Position numbers and translations under genes: made by a program
Source of the DNA: Haberlea rhodopensis
Taxonomy: Eukaryota; Streptophyta; Magnoliopsida; Lamiales; Gesneriaceae
Assembly (NCBI GenBank): GCA_907163345.1
Contig: CAJQUN010000420.1
Location: 420,977 to 484,976, forward strand
Direction: 5' to 3'
Length of the DNA stretch: 64,000 nt
Notes under the pieces: generated by a model
Told to the model about the DNA's origin: nothing
What the model saw: only the letters and a program-made list of their open reading frames with translations
The model's database searches: none
Part shown: positions 23,208 to 35,605 of the stretch, piece by piece
Position numbering within the stretch: position 1 is the stretch's first letter
Layout of the letters: each line of letters opens with the position of its first letter

Positions 23208-24203
23208 ATGGCAACCAACAACGTTACAAGCACACTATCATTGCGATCGGTCCTTGAGAAGGACAAACTTAATGGGACTAATTTCCTAGACTCGTATAGG
23301 AATTTGAGGATTGTCCTCAAACAAGAGAAAAAACAATATGTCCTAGAGGAACCCTTACCTGCTGAGGAACCTCCCTTGACGTCTGCTAAAGCCGATAGAG
23401 ATGCTTACAAGAAGCATCAAAATGACGCACTTGATGTTGGGTGCCTTATGCTTGCCACCATGAACTCTGAGCTTCAGAAGCAACATGAGGAAATGGAGGC
23501 GTTCGATATGATCGAGTACCTAAAGCAACTGTACCAACAACAAGCAAGACAAGAGAGGTATGACGTCTCTAAAGCGTTATTCCAGTGTAGAATGGTAGAA
23601 GGAAGTCTAGTTGGAACTCATGTAGTCAAGATGATTGGGTACATTGAGAATCTGGAGAAGCTGGGTTTTCCATTGGACCAAGAGTTGGCCACTGACGTGA
23701 TCTTGCAATCGTTGCCTGAAAGCTTCAATCAATTTTTCTTGAATTACAATATGATTGAAATTGAAAAGACTCTACCACAGTTTCTTGGCATGCTGAGAAC
23801 TTTTGAAGCTAACAGCAAGAAATCTAAGCCTACAAATATTCTTATTGTGAATAAGAGCAAAGGAAAGACTAAAGCTAAAGGCTACAAGAAGAACAAGAAA
23901 GTCCTTGTTAAGTCTAAGCCACATGCTTCTGCACTAAAGTCAAAGGGAGGAGTGGCAAAAGAGGGGAACTGTTTCCTTTGCGGTGAGACAGGACATTGGA
24001 AAAGAAATTGCAAAGTTTATCTGGAGGATCTTAAGAAGACGAAGGGAAGTGTGACTTCCACTTCAGGTATTTTTGTTATAGAAGTCAATTTATCTACTTC
24101 TTCATCATGGGTATTAGATACTGGATGTGGTTCTCACATTTGTGTTAATGTGCAGGATCTCAAAAGGAGTAGGTTGTTGGCGAAAGACGAGGTTGATCTC
24201 TGA
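23208..24203 (+). pseudogene. gag: Copia gag and start of protease, ended by a premature stop
   Basis: The ATG at 23208 lies in a good plant context (CCATGGC). The 331-codon frame has an N-terminal LNGTNFLDSYRNLRIVL segment typical of copia gag, a central helical region, a basic linker rich in lysine, and the zinc knuckle CFLCGETGHWKRNC at about residues 251-264. The protease active site DTGCGSHIC starts at 24117. The frame ends with TGA at 24201-24203 inside the protease, while similarity continues in the same frame beyond. Gag packages the RNA; the protease matures the polyprotein. Confidence 0.9.
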
Positions 24204-25130
24204 GTTGGAAATGGAGCAAGAGTTGCTGCATTAGCAATAGGAGATTATTTATTATCTTTGCCTTCTGGCTTAATTTTAGATTTAAAAGATTGTTATTTTG
24301 TGCCGTCGATTACTAAAAACATTATTTCTATTTCTTGTTTGGACAAGTGTGGATTTTCATTTATTATAAAGGACAATTGTTGCTCCATTTATTTAAATGA
24401 TATGTTTTATGCTAATGCACAAATGATTAATGGTCTTTATATATTAAATCTTGATATGCCTGTCTATAACATAAATACTAAAAGGATTAAGAATAATGAT
24501 TCTAATCCAACTTATCTCTGGCATTGTTGCTTGGGCCATATAAACGAGAATCGCATATCAAAACTTCATAAGGATGGAGTATTGGATTCATTTGATTTTG
24601 AATCATATGAAACATGTGAATCTTGTTTAATGGGCAAGATGACTAAAGCTCCTTTCAAGGGACATGTTGAAAGGACAAATGATTTATTGAGTCTCATACA
24701 TAGTGATGTATGTGGACCAATAAGCACACATGCTAGAGGTGGTTTTCAATACTTCGTTACATTTACTGATGACTTCAGTAGATATGGGTATGTGTATCTT
24801 ATGAAACATAAACATGAAACCTTTGAAAAGTTCAAAGATTTCAAGAATGAAGTACAAAACCAACTTGGTAAAAGTATCAAAATCCTCCGATCAGATCGAG
24901 GAGGTGAATACCTAAGCCAAGAGTTTCATGACTATCTAAAGGAGTGTGGGATAGTCCCACAACTCACTCCTCCGTATACTCCACAATGGAATGGTGTATC
25001 CGAAAGGAGGAATCAATCGAACCTTGTTGGACATGGTTCGATCAATGATGAGTCATGCAGATCTTCCGATATCCTTTTGGGGACATGCTTTAGAAACAAC
25101 AATATTAATACTGAACCGTGTTCCATCTAA
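24204..25130 (+). pseudogene. pol: Copia protease end, GAG-pre-integrase and integrase core
   Basis: After the stop the frame continues through FVPSITKNIISISCLDKCGF and the zinc-binding pre-integrase region (WHCCLGHINENRISKLH, CESCLMGKMTKAPF). The integrase core follows, with HSDVCGPI (first D), RSDRGGEYLSQEF (second D) and the YTPQWNGVSERRN block (E). A frameshift at about 25010 splits the core from its C-terminal side, which continues at about 24991-25701. Integrase before RT identifies Ty1/copia. Confidence 0.92.
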
Positions 25131-25701
25131 ATTAGTGGAAAAGACACCATATGAAATATGGACTGGGAAACGTCCTAATATGTCATTTATGATGATTTGG
25201 GGTTGTGAGGCTTTCGGGAGACGTCACGCCTCTAACAAACTTGGACCCAAATCTGATAAGTGTTTATTTGTGGGGTATCCTACGGAAACGAAAGGATACT
25301 ATTTCTATTATCCCACCGAGAACAAAGTTGTTGTTGCTCGGACTGGTGTCTTTCTTGAAAGAGAATTTATTTCTAGAAAAACCAGTGGGAGACATATAGA
25401 ACTTAGTGAAGTTCAACCACAAGAAAACAGTGAACATGATATTGAGATGGAAACAGAGCAGTCACCACAAGTTGTTGTGGATGAAGTGCCTGCTCAAGAG
25501 ACACAAGCCCAGCATAGGTCTGTAAGAGAACACTGGGAGCCACAGAGATATGGATTTCTTGTGACTCAACAAGGTGACTTACTACTTATTGATGAGGATG
25601 AGCCGTCGTCTTATCAAGAAGCTATAATGGGCACTGATTCTGAGAAATGGCAAGAGGCCATGAAATATGAGATGGAATCCATGTATGCAAACCAAGTATG
25701 A
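25010..25701 (+). pseudogene. pol: Copia integrase C-terminal part and linker to RT
   Basis: The frame carries MVRSMMSHADLPISFWGHALETT and VPSKLVEKTPYEIWTGKRP, typical copia integrase C-terminal blocks. A charged acidic linker and the RT entry PSSYQEAIMG...WQEAMKYEMESM follow. It stops with TGA at 25699-25701 where the family usually has a tryptophan codon. A second break (extra A in the run near 25813) follows within the RT fingers. Confidence 0.9.
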
Positions 25702-26590
25702 ACTTTGGTTGACCCACCTGAAGGGGTGAGACCCATAGGGTGCAAATGGATTTTCAAGAAGAAGACCGACATGGATGGTAATGTACAAACCTTTAAAGGT
25801 CGACTGGTAGCAAAAAGGTTTCAAACAAATTCATGGTATTGACTATGATGAAACTTTTTCACCAGTTGCCATGGTTAAATCCATCAGGATCTTACTTGCA
25901 ATAGCTGCATTTCATGATTATGAAATCTGGCGGATGGATGTCAAAACAGCTTTCTTTAATGTAAATCTGCTTGAGGATGTGTACATGACACAGCCCGGGG
26001 GTTTTGTCGATCCAAAGGATGCTGGAAAGATATGCAAGCTACAAACATCCATTTATGGATTGAAGCAAGCTTCTCGGAGTTGGAATCTTCGTTTTGATGA
26101 TGCAGTCAAAGAGTTTGGTTTCATCAAAAACGTAGATGAACCTTGTGTCTACAAGAAGGTCAGTGGGAGCATAATTATCTTCCTAATATTGTATGTAGAT
26201 GACATACTTCTAATTGGGAATGATATCCCTGCCTTACAATCTGTAAAGATTTGGCTAGGGAATTGTTTTTCTATGAAAGACTTAGGTGAAGCTACCTATG
26301 TATTATGTATCAAGATCTATAGAGATAGATCAAGAAGATTACTTGGCCTAAGTCAAAGTACATACATAGACAAAGTGCTAAAACGGTTTAGCATGCAAGA
26401 ATCTAAGAAAGGATTCGTGCCTATGACACATGGAATACATCGCTCGAAGGATCAGTGTCCTTCAACACCAGATGAGAGACAACGCATGAGTAAGATTCCA
26501 CATGCGTCAGCTATTGGATCTATCATGTATGCCATGATATGTACTCGTCCCGATGTCTCGTATGCTTTGAGCATGACGAGCAGATATTAA
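25702..26590 (+). pseudogene. pol: Copia reverse transcriptase, nearly full length, broken
   Basis: Blocks: PIGCKWIFKKK (before the frame change), then WRMDVKTAFFNVNLLEDVYM, QPGGFVDP, YGLKQASRSWNLRFD, and the catalytic YVDD at about residues 108-111 of the frame that starts at 25871. The connection region follows (IYRDRSRRLLGLSQSTYIDKVLKRF, ICTRPDVSYAL). A TAA at about 26588 interrupts the join to RNase H. Confidence 0.92.
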
Positions 26591-27181
26591 GTAGATCCAG
26601 GTGAAAATCACTGGATTGCAGTCAAGAATATCCTGAAGTACTTGAGAAGAACTAAGGATACATTCTTGATTTATGGAGGTGATGAAGAGCTCAATGTAAT
26701 AGGTTACACTGATGCAAGCTTCCAAACTGACAAAGATGATTTCCGATCACAATCAGGATATGTGTTTTGCCTAAATGGAGGTGCTGTAAGCTGGAAGAGT
26801 TCAAAGCAAGAGACAGTAGCCGATTCTACAACTGAAGCTGAATACATTGCTACCTCAGATGCAGCAAATGAAGCTGTTTGGATCAAGAAGTTCATTTCTG
26901 AACTTGGGGTGATGCCTAGCATACTAGATCCGATTGAACTCTATTGTGACAACAATGGAGCCATCACATTTGCTAAGGAACCTAGATCTCACCAGAGATC
27001 CAAGCACATACTTCGACGCTTTCATTTCATTCGAGAAATCGTTGAAAGAGGAGATGTTAAAATATGCAAAGTACCAACAGATGATAATGTATCTGACCCA
27101 TTGACGAAGCCAGTGTCACAGCAGAAGCATGATCGTCATACTAGATCTCTAGGCATTAAGTATATGTCTGATTGGTCTTAG
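26591..27181 (+). pseudogene. pol: Copia RNase H domain
   Basis: GYTDASFQTDKDD carries the first catalytic aspartate; SGYVFCLNGGAVSWKSSKQ, STTEAEYIA and YCDNNGAI carry the others. The end is LTKPVSQQKHDRHTRSLGI, the usual copia C-terminus, with the stop at 27179-27181 a few bases before the polypurine tract. This domain has no internal stop. Confidence 0.92.
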
Positions 27182-27184
27182 TGC

Positions 27185-27196
27185 AAGTGGGAGATT
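27185..27196 (+). other. Polypurine tract, copia
   Basis: AAGTGGGAGATT immediately before the LTR start TGTTGGG. Confidence 0.8.
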
Positions 27197-28457
27197 TGTT
27201 GGGATATGCCCTAAGACAAGTCATTAGATGATTGTTTATGACATACAATGTATTATGATTTTATAAATGGCAAATCATTATTATATCTTATTCGAATATC
27301 TGTGCAATATGAATTGATATATAAGTTAATGTCCTTAGAATAATATTGTATTGTTCTTAAAGATTGTCCCTAGTCAAGTATTATCGTGAATTAGGATAAT
27401 GATAATGCATTAAGACTAGTATGTTTTGATTGATGAATTGTTCATAGATATGAGATATCAAATCAACACATGGGTACATGTTAGAGAACGATGTACTGGA
27501 TAGACCCACCATGAGAATGCTACATGGATAGTTATATGAGTGTCATAAGCAATTCTCATAGTGATAATAATGTATGTAATCCTTACGACTTGAGATCATC
27601 AGAGATCCCAACATAAGGAGTTATGTATCTTGACTTTGTCAAACGTTACCTGTAACAGGGTAAACTATAAAGGCAAATATTGGATACACTACGAATTATG
27701 TAGAGGGATGTTAATTGATCAAGAAAGGATTTGTCCCTCCTATATAACAGGAGAAGTGTTTGGGCCCTTGATCAAGTAAGACTAAAATGCATGGCCGTGC
27801 TCGAACGAGTCGATATGTGATATCGAGCTTATTCGTTTATTCTAGTTCTACTTGGGGATCAAGAAATAAAGATTGAATATACGAGTATGACTATTCCATG
27901 ACTCGTGTTCAATCTAAACACATTGGACAAAGTGATGAAGTTACATGGTTAATATTATCACAAGTTCTTAGGTTATGTCGAGTCAATGACATTCTTGTAA
28001 TTTGGGTAGCCTTGAACCTTTAATTAAATCTAACATATAAATGATATCAAGGTTAATTAAGAATTAATCCTACATATCATAAAAAACCTAATAGCCACTC
28101 TCACACTCTCTCTCGGCCGCCGCCTCTTTCACTCAACCACAAGGCCACCGCCGCCGTGTATAGTGTTTTGGACGGTTGTCGATTGATCGGTTTTGAACCG
28201 TGAGTTTAGCTCCTGTTTAAGAACGAGTCTAGCAACTTGTTCTTGAACTCCCTTTCGATTTGATCGTGTGGATACCGTAGAGACGAAGGTGAAAATTTTC
28301 GTTCGTGACTCGAGGTGCTACAACGTGGAATCTGCTTCAAACACGCTACAAGTGTGAGACTCTTTTAATCATTCTGATATGAATACTCTGTATAGGTCCT
28401 CGGTTAGGAATCCATTGTTTTATTTCCGCTGCGCACTTGTGTGTTGGATTCCTTACA
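27197..28457 (+). mobile_element. Second copia LTR with internal deletion, 1261 bp
   Basis: Same ends as 19871-21348, but about 217 bp are missing after GTAGCCTTGA. The deletion joins two places sharing CTTGA, so a short-repeat deletion is likely. The LTR is followed not by a target duplication but by another primer site and leader, giving LTR-interior-LTR-interior order. Confidence 0.92.
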
Positions 28458-28458
28458 G

Positions 28459-30312
28459 TGGTATCAGAGCCGTGTTCAAAGCTCATATCAGAATTATGTG
28501 GTTAATGGTTTAATCATATTTATAATTATATTGCATGCTTTAAAACTGTATAATTCATATATGATACGGAATAAATCGAGTTTGTGAAAATCATTGTATA
28601 ATTGTATTTGATATAATTGGCGAATTATTGTATACGATACAAGAATGCGCAAAATCGAACCATTGGCACATTATGGTTCGACCACCATCACACTTGACCC
28701 ACGGTTGCCACATGAGGGCTAGGGTTTTCGAACCCTTGGCTCGAGATGGTCTAGCCGTTGTGGCTCATGTTTGTGCATGGAGGTATCGAAACATGGCTAG
28801 GGTTTAGAACCCTTTTGGCTCGATAAAGTTCATATGCGGCGCATGATGGTTCGATCATTGTTCACAAAAAATGAAGGTCGACGGCTAGGGCCACATGAGG
28901 GCTAGGGTTTTTGAACCCATTGGCTCGAGATGGTCAAGCCGCCATCGTCATGGATCATGCATGGTCGGGCCGTGGCTCATGGCTAAGATTTCGAACCTTT
29001 AAGGCTCGATAAAGCCATGGACGGCGCTAGGGTTATGAACCCTTATGGCTCATTGAGTCACGTCCGCCGTTCATGGCTCAACGATAATGGGCCGAGACTT
29101 AGGCTAGGGTTTCGAACCCTAGGCTCATGCGTGCTCCAGCCGTGTGGCTAGGGTTATTCAAACCCTTATGGTCCATGACTTGTGACGCGCCAAGTATTCG
29201 TGGCATGTGATGTCCCAAGCGTACGATAATTTTCATAAAATTTTATTTTACAGTTTTGATTAGAATTAAATTTTAAAAAGTTTAGAATTTAATTAATTAA
29301 ATGTTATAGCATGTTTTATGTGTTGTTTGAGCATGGTGCATGGTTATAGCCCTATGACCTATTAGATAGGATTTTGTGAATGTTTGTAATTTAATACGGC
29401 CTGCGAGTCGTGCCTTCTCTAATTTTCCTAAATGTTATCCCTCCCTTATGTTCCCCTCGAATGTGACTCGAGGAATTCTCTATATCTTGTAAATGTTATA
29501 TAGTATAGTTTATTTCATTGATGGAGATCAACGAAGACGGACCATGGTGCCGGGATGAGAAGGCCATTCACAAAAGGGAGCCAAAGAGGTGCTTGGAGAA
29601 GTAACCTTAGGTGGACTTTTAGGATTTTCTCATTGCCTTGAGAAAATCGCTAGTATGGGCTATAACCATGTCACGTTTACTTTATGTTGATGTATGAGAT
29701 GCATGTTTACTGTTTTATTTAATATTGATGCTTGATCTATATATATATATGTAGATATGTATATATTCATATATGTACCAGACATGTTTTCTATATTAAT
29801 AAAATCATGAGATCAATAAATCCCTCTTATAATATTAAGTTTTAAGATGCCTTCCAATTAAAAATACTCGTCAAGACGTCGATTGAACATGTGTGGGTTT
29901 GCCAAAGCAAAGCACCGTGACAATCTTAGTTAAGCGCGAAAGGATAAAAGTGATATCCGTGTTATTTTAAAATTGGGTTCGACTTAACTAGCGTTATCTC
30001 AATAGGATTGAGAACCTAGAGGCATGAAGTTGGATAATAATTCATTAAATGAATTTGAACAAAGTGTTGTTCGTCCAACTATCCAAGAATTGCATGTGAT
30101 TGTAATTGACAAAGAGTTGTCTACCTAAATAACCGAGTCTTGGGCGATTAGCCAAAGCTAACTCAAGATTAAGTGAAATATGGATCTTGGCCCACTAAAG
30201 TTTTCGAGGGTTGATAATTTTAAACAAAATAGTGGGAGTGTCATTTAATATAAGACCATATTAAATGATTAATATCATAAACTTATTTTGCATATTTATA
30301 TTGTAGATATCC
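28459..30312 (+). mobile_element. Second copia primer site and leader
   Basis: 28459-28471 is TGGTATCAGAGCC. The leader that follows matches 21363-23207 nearly base for base, including the AGGGTT/AACCCT repeats (about 28710-29180) and the (TA)n run. Differences are scattered substitutions and short indels. Confidence 0.9.
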
Positions 30313-30864
30313 ATGGCAACCAACAACGTTACAAGCACACTATCATTGCGGTCGGTCCTTGAGAAGGACAAACTTAATGGAACTAATTTCCTAGACTGGT
30401 ATAGGAATTTGAGGATTGTCCTCAAAACAAGAGAAAAAGCAATATGTCCTAGAGGAACCCTTACCTGCTGAGGAACCTCCCTTGACGTCTGCTAAAGCCG
30501 ATAGAGATGCTTACAAGAAGCATCAAAATGATGCACTTGATGTTGGGTACCTTATGCTTGCCACCATGAACTCTGAGCTTCAGAAGCAACATGAGGAAAT
30601 GGAGGCGTTCGATATGATCGAGCACCTAAAGCAACTGTACCAACAACAACCAAGGCAAGAGAGGTATGACGTCTCTAAAGCGTTATTCCAGTGTAGAATG
30701 GTAGAAGGAAGTCTAGTTGGAACTCATGTAGTCAAGATGATTGGGTACATTGAGAATCTGGGTTTTCCATTGGACCAAGAGTTGGCCACTGACGTGATCT
30801 TGCAATCGTTGCCTGAAAGCTTCAATCAATTTGTCTTGAATTACAATATGATTGAAATTGAACA
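30313..30864 (+). pseudogene. gag: Second copia gag, truncated
   Basis: It starts at the equivalent ATG (30313) and matches the first gag. An extra A at about 30424 shifts the frame, and nine bases are missing near 30760. It has DWYRNL where the first copy has DSYRNL. Similarity ends at about 30864, in the middle of the capsid region, where a CGATCGATCG cluster of other origin begins. Confidence 0.9.
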
Positions 30865-31082
30865 GAGATCGATTGCAAGTCACAAAACATTGAAAAAACA
30901 AAATTCCGAAGCGGCGATCGATCGCAGCAATTTTGGCAATCGATCGCGAAAGGCAGAAAAATTATGGAAGACGACGATTGATTGCCGATTGTAAGTCGCG
31001 ATCGATTGCCAGACGCAGATTTTCAAAAAATAAAATGACCCAATCAACGATCGATCACAGGAGGTGTGGCGATCGATCGGTG
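30862..31082. repeat. CGATCGATCG palindrome cluster 3
   Basis: About seven sites, some decayed (GATCGATTGC, GATTGATTGC) and others intact (GCGATCGATCGC, CAATCGATCGCG). It begins at the break point of the second copia gag and belongs with the gypsy-type LTR relic to its right. Confidence 0.8.
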
Positions 31083-31129
31083 CAGAGTTTTGCAATGATG
31101 GAAACTCGAATCTTCCTATCTGTAAATTG

Positions 31130-32160
31130 ATCTTGACCTACTTCCTTCACATATTTTGCCACAAATTCGACCATAACTCATATTTTGAAGACGACTATAC
31201 TCTAGGAGCAGAGATCGGCAACACGAGAAGAGATTGAGGACTCCAATCGTGCCAAGTAGTTGATAGCGTAGGATCGACACAAAGTCGTGATTGACAACCT
31301 TGACTCCTGGCGATTAGATTAGTTTTCTTTATTGCTTTTATTTAATACTTTCTAGAATAATATTAGTAGTTTTTATTTAATTATACATAGCTAAACTTTT
31401 AATTTTGGTTGATGAAGACAATACCTTGGATTTATTAATCTTAACGAGATTTACGTTCTTTAATTATCTATTTTATTGAGTATCGATAGTTTTTCTAATT
31501 TTTGTTTGATATGCTTGTTTATTTACTTATTAGATTGATCACATAATAGTCTTCACGCAATCTAATGCTAAATTAGATATCGAATAAGAAATTGTTTGAT
31601 TAATCTAATTTACAAAGCAACTAAGACTGATAATTTTCTGTGGTTGAATTTACTAAGTTCTTAGGGAAAATAATTGACTAGATAAAGAGAAACCGCTGGT
31701 GTTTATATTGTTTAGATTTATCAGTCTCACTAGTTTTGGAACAACAACGTTGATTTTAATCTCAATCGAATGTCTTTGTATTGATTGATCGATAAGAGTT
31801 AAATTAGAACGCTTGGCTATTTAACTAAGAATAAAGTGATATATAAATTAAATTTTTGATGATAAATATTCAAATAAAATTGGGTCTTTTGATAATCGAT
31901 AAACAAGATAATAATATCCAAGCGAAAAGTCGACTGATACCAAAAATCACTTTCAATAGTTAATTTCATAATTTTTTTTAATTTCTTTAGTGATAATCAA
32001 TTTGCACAACATCATCTTTATTTTATTTTATTTGTTTTTTTATTTTCTTTAATACAAAAATACGTAACTACTCGTGAGATCAATCTGTACTCACACTACT
32101 ATATTTTTAATCAGTCATTAGATTATTTGGGTTTTATTTAGGCGTACAAGACATGCACAC
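31130..32160 (+). mobile_element. Athila/Tat-like gypsy LTR relic
   Basis: 31310-32140 resembles 36350-36845, the LTR end of the better-preserved gypsy element. Shared signs are the TTCTAGAATA segment, GTTGATGAAGACAATACCTT against GTTGAGGAAGACGATACATT, and an end near TTTAGGCGTAC. No primer site of the tRNA-Asp type is recognisable after it, and no coding sequence was found. Confidence 0.6.
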
Positions 32161-32500
32161 CAAGAGAAAATGTAAGTGCGTGAGTGGGGATCGATCCTAT
32201 GAGGAGGTGTGAATTTTTGTGTAGGGATCGATCCCACGACCTTCACTATGTTATATACACTTCACAAGCTTATGACAAATTTGTGCTCAAAATTCAAAAA
32301 TAATGTTCAAGTATAATTGGTATTAGAGATCAAGATGTTTCTAATTTATGTATTTTCATAATCATACATGCCCTCAATTAGACATCATTAATGGCTATTG
32401 AGTCAAAAGACTATGTTCACTACTAGCCATGAGTTCGAAATTTTTTAAAATCTTCTCAATTTTATTTTTTGAGTTTTTATATTTAATAAAAGCAAGAAAA
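32161..32500. other. Unassigned stretch, A/T-rich
   Basis: I recognise nothing here apart from two GGGATCGATCC motifs near 32190 and 32225. No gene or element boundary can be supported. Confidence 0.4.
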
Positions 32501-33392
32501 CTAACTATTAATCTCCCCCCAATGCTAAAATCTTACATTATCCCAAATGTAAGACACAAATATAAGAAAAGAGAACTAAACTAAGAATACAATAAAAATA
32601 AAAGGAAAGAACTTTCCTGGATTGCCTCCGAAGTAGAACCCCTATTTATCATTTGTGGCCCAACGCCAGTGCTTTCTTATTCACTCATGGTCAGGTGGAT
32701 AATCAAGAGTTGCTTTTTCGTCATTTCTCCACCTGAATATTTTTTTGACAAATCTAAATCGATGTCTATTTGCCTTGTATTTCTTTGAAGTCCCCAACCC
32801 TTGACTCATTCCCCCGTTTTCTAATGGAACATGTTGAAGTCGATATGGAAGAAGTTTCAGCTCAATATTAGCTCCATGCAAGTCAGAATTGAGAAGCTTA
32901 GTATGAGACTTAGATAAAGAAGCATGTGTATATATCAGAATCAGTTCTGTACTTCATTTGTCAACACGTCGATCAGTAGTTACCCATAGCTCATGCTTAT
33001 CGACAATATGCCAGTGTTCTCGTGACAAGTAATTAGTGATGTCAATAGTGTAATTAATGTAACATAAAAGGGGGAATTAATGGGGTCATAAACATTAAAC
33101 GTAGCTATTTCATCATCAAACTCCATAGCAAGCGTGCCACTATTTATATCTACTATGCATAAGTTTCCAAAAAAATGATCTTCCTAGTAGGATAGGGCTA
33201 TGCAATTCACATATTCCATGTCAAACACATAGAAATCAGCAAGAAAATTGTCTACTTTCACAAGAATGTCTTCGAGTACTCCTCTAGGCAAACATTGGAC
33301 CTATCAGCTAATTGGAAACAATCCTAGTTTCATTAAAATGCCCAAGTTTCAAGGAGATATAAGTTGAATAAGACATAATGATTGCGCTTTTC
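32501..33392 (-). pseudogene. Minus-strand Athila/Tat-like gypsy remnant: protease fragment joined to 3' end
   Basis: On the minus strand about 33100-33360 encodes a decayed protease segment with TRIVSN and FLADFYVFDMEYVNC, resembling the protease end of the plus-strand element at 38790-38960. It also carries EFDDEIATFNVYD. The rest of pol is missing: by about 32600 it reads the 3' region (a segment like GGGCCAC...GAGGCAA) and a polypurine-like GGGGGGAG at about 32515. A large internal deletion removed RT, RNase H and integrase. Confidence 0.65.
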
Positions 33393-34156
33393 TGTAAGAC
33401 CCTCACTGTCTTAAACCATTTTCGTGATGATATAAAACCATTATTGTGATATAATAAACATATTTATATTATGTACTATAGAGTTGAGTCGATTCACTTT
33501 ACAACCAATTGATTCATTCATTACATGTCATATCTAAATACAACGCAAAATAGACACGTCTTCTCGATTTCTCTAATCGACTACTCTATCATCATCAGGG
33601 CAGCAAAATGGACCCTTAATCCTGGCTTCCCTCGCCCAATAAGAAAATCCCTACAGAAACAACCCACAAAAGCATAAACACAATCGAGATACATAACATA
33701 CATCAACAATCTATAAACACAATAGTTATAAATACTCCCTTTCTTTCAGTCATATCTCGTATTCTTTGGGTCGTTCCTGTACAATACTCAAATCATAATA
33801 TAATTTCTTCAATTTTATTAAATGCATATGCCATGACATGTAATCATCTCATCTCAATCTCACACTCATAACAATAGCATGCCAGTGAATACCATTTTCT
33901 CATCACATTCCATTGGCTGCATATAATATTATTACTCCGTATACGAGTAGCACATATAACATTGCCATTACGCTCCATATGATCCCATCATATGAGTAGC
34001 CAATGTATATTGCATTTCGACTCCATATACGAGTCTCCGATATTATATTATTGCACGCCTCTCATCAATACACAATCATGCCTCAATGCGTTGGTATTCA
34101 CCAAATCCACTTCATACATAAACATACATATGTATGAATACAAAATAACAGTGTTC

Positions 34157-34171
34157 GTACGTCCCACGTAC
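34157..34171 (-). promoter_or_regulatory. GTACGT-CCC-ACGTAC inverted repeat, Tekay-type LTR
   Basis: Perfect 6-bp arms with a 3-base spacer that differs from those of families A and C (CGC/GCG and ATA). Confidence 0.6.
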
Positions 34172-34375
34172 CTGATAATATCCAAAAGAGGTAGAGCGAC
34201 CACCAGTAATAAACCTTCACCCTGTTCGATGTCCAGTCGTATGTGACGGCTCTATATATATATATCATGTCCTTAGCATTCTTTATCAAATTATCATGAA
34301 AATATACATTTTCATCCACCTATTCATGTAACAAATTGACAATACAAGAAATGAAAAAATTCCATTTTAAAGCCT

Positions 34376-34507
34376 ACCGATCGATCGGTAAGAACCACCG
34401 ATCGATCGCTAAGCTTTCCTCGATCGATCGTCCAACATGCTCGATCGATCGACTGCTACAGAAAAGTTTACCTCGACCGATCGATCGGCGCAAGTCACCG
34501 ATCGATC
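34376..34507. repeat. CGATCGATCG palindrome cluster 4
   Basis: Six sites in about 130 bp. Outer bases vary while pairing is kept in several: ACCGATCGATCGGT twice and CTCGATCGATCG with differing partners. Confidence 0.85.
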
Positions 34508-35235
34508 GGTGAGTTCTGTTACGCTAAATTCACCCATTTTTCACCATTTCTTCCACCCTTACGCATAACAATTCATCACATATGAAGTTACCCACCCATC
34601 CAGCATTACAACACCATAATTTACCTCTATCCTTCATATTACGAAGCATTCATCAACTCCAACTAAAATTCCCAAAATCTAAAATCATTCTAAGAACACA
34701 TACCATACTAAACACAAAGATATGCAAGAAGAAACACAAAGAAGTTGAAATTGACTTACTCTAACCCTTTTCCTTCCACTTTCAATCAAACCTTGAGTAT
34801 GAATTTGTCCAGGATTCAGAATAGAAATATGAGAGAAGAAGAGTGTGTGTGGGAATTAGATTTTTAATCGATGTTATCAAAATGGAGAATGTTAATCTGA
34901 TAAAGAGATATTATTTGCTATTGAGTCCTCCAAATTCAGATAAGGATTAGTTCAATTACTCATGGGTCCTCGAGATTTCATTCTGTCATAAAGTTGACCC
35001 TTCCCCAAATTGCCTCTGAATCCCTCAAGTTTAGTCACTTTAAGAATTTATACCCTTATTCTTTACTAATTCCCACCTCCACATGAGTTACTATATGAAA
35101 CTCTACTTAACCATTATGGTCATATGGTTCAATTCTTTACTTCCACATCTCTTTTATTATTCCCTTTTCATCTTTACTATCATATTCTACATTCTTAATA
35201 TGTTAAATACACATGACTTCATATGGAATATCACA

Positions 35236-35605
35236 GTTGTCCCCAACATAAAAGATTTCGACCCGAAATCGAATATACTTAGCAAGATAAAACCAATGCA
35301 ATATTAATACCACTACGCATACCGTCAAACAACCCAGTATAGAGTTGTCTCATATTCTATTCCGTCTCCCATGTCGCCTCTTCAACACCCCATTTTTCCC
35401 ACTGAACCTTCACCATAGGAATGGTTTTACTACGAAGCTTACAATCTGCACGATCCAAAATGTAAACTGGATGTTCCACATAAGAAATGTTCGACTCCAA
35501 CTGTACTTCTGACGGTTGTAACACATGAAACAGACCAGATTCATACTTTTATAACATTGATACATGAAATACGTCATGTATACTGATGTGACTAGAAATA
35601 GACAC
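35236..35605 (-). pseudogene. pol: Tekay-type integrase C-terminus and chromodomain remnant
   Basis: On the minus strand, before the polypurine tract, the sequence reads VFHVSML, then SNISYVEHPVYILDRADCKL, RSKTIPMVKVQWEKWGVEEA and TWETE, a stop, and LFDG. This matches the chromodomain of the Tekay element at 16511-16671 but is better preserved. Everything upstream in pol is missing, where the Athila/Tat-like LTR begins. The motif TTTCGGGTCGAAATC lies just before the polypurine tract. Confidence 0.85.

Larger units (their letters stand above)
33393..35235 (-). mobile_element. Tekay-type 3' LTR, minus strand, 1.8 kb
   Basis: It starts TGTAAGACCC and ends GAATATCACA on the plus strand. It is followed on the right by the complement of a polypurine tract (35236-35248) and by a chromodomain remnant, so it is the 3' LTR of a minus-strand Tekay-type element. 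It contains the GTACGT inverted repeat (34157-34171) and a CGATCGATCG cluster (34376-34507). Confidence 0.88.
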
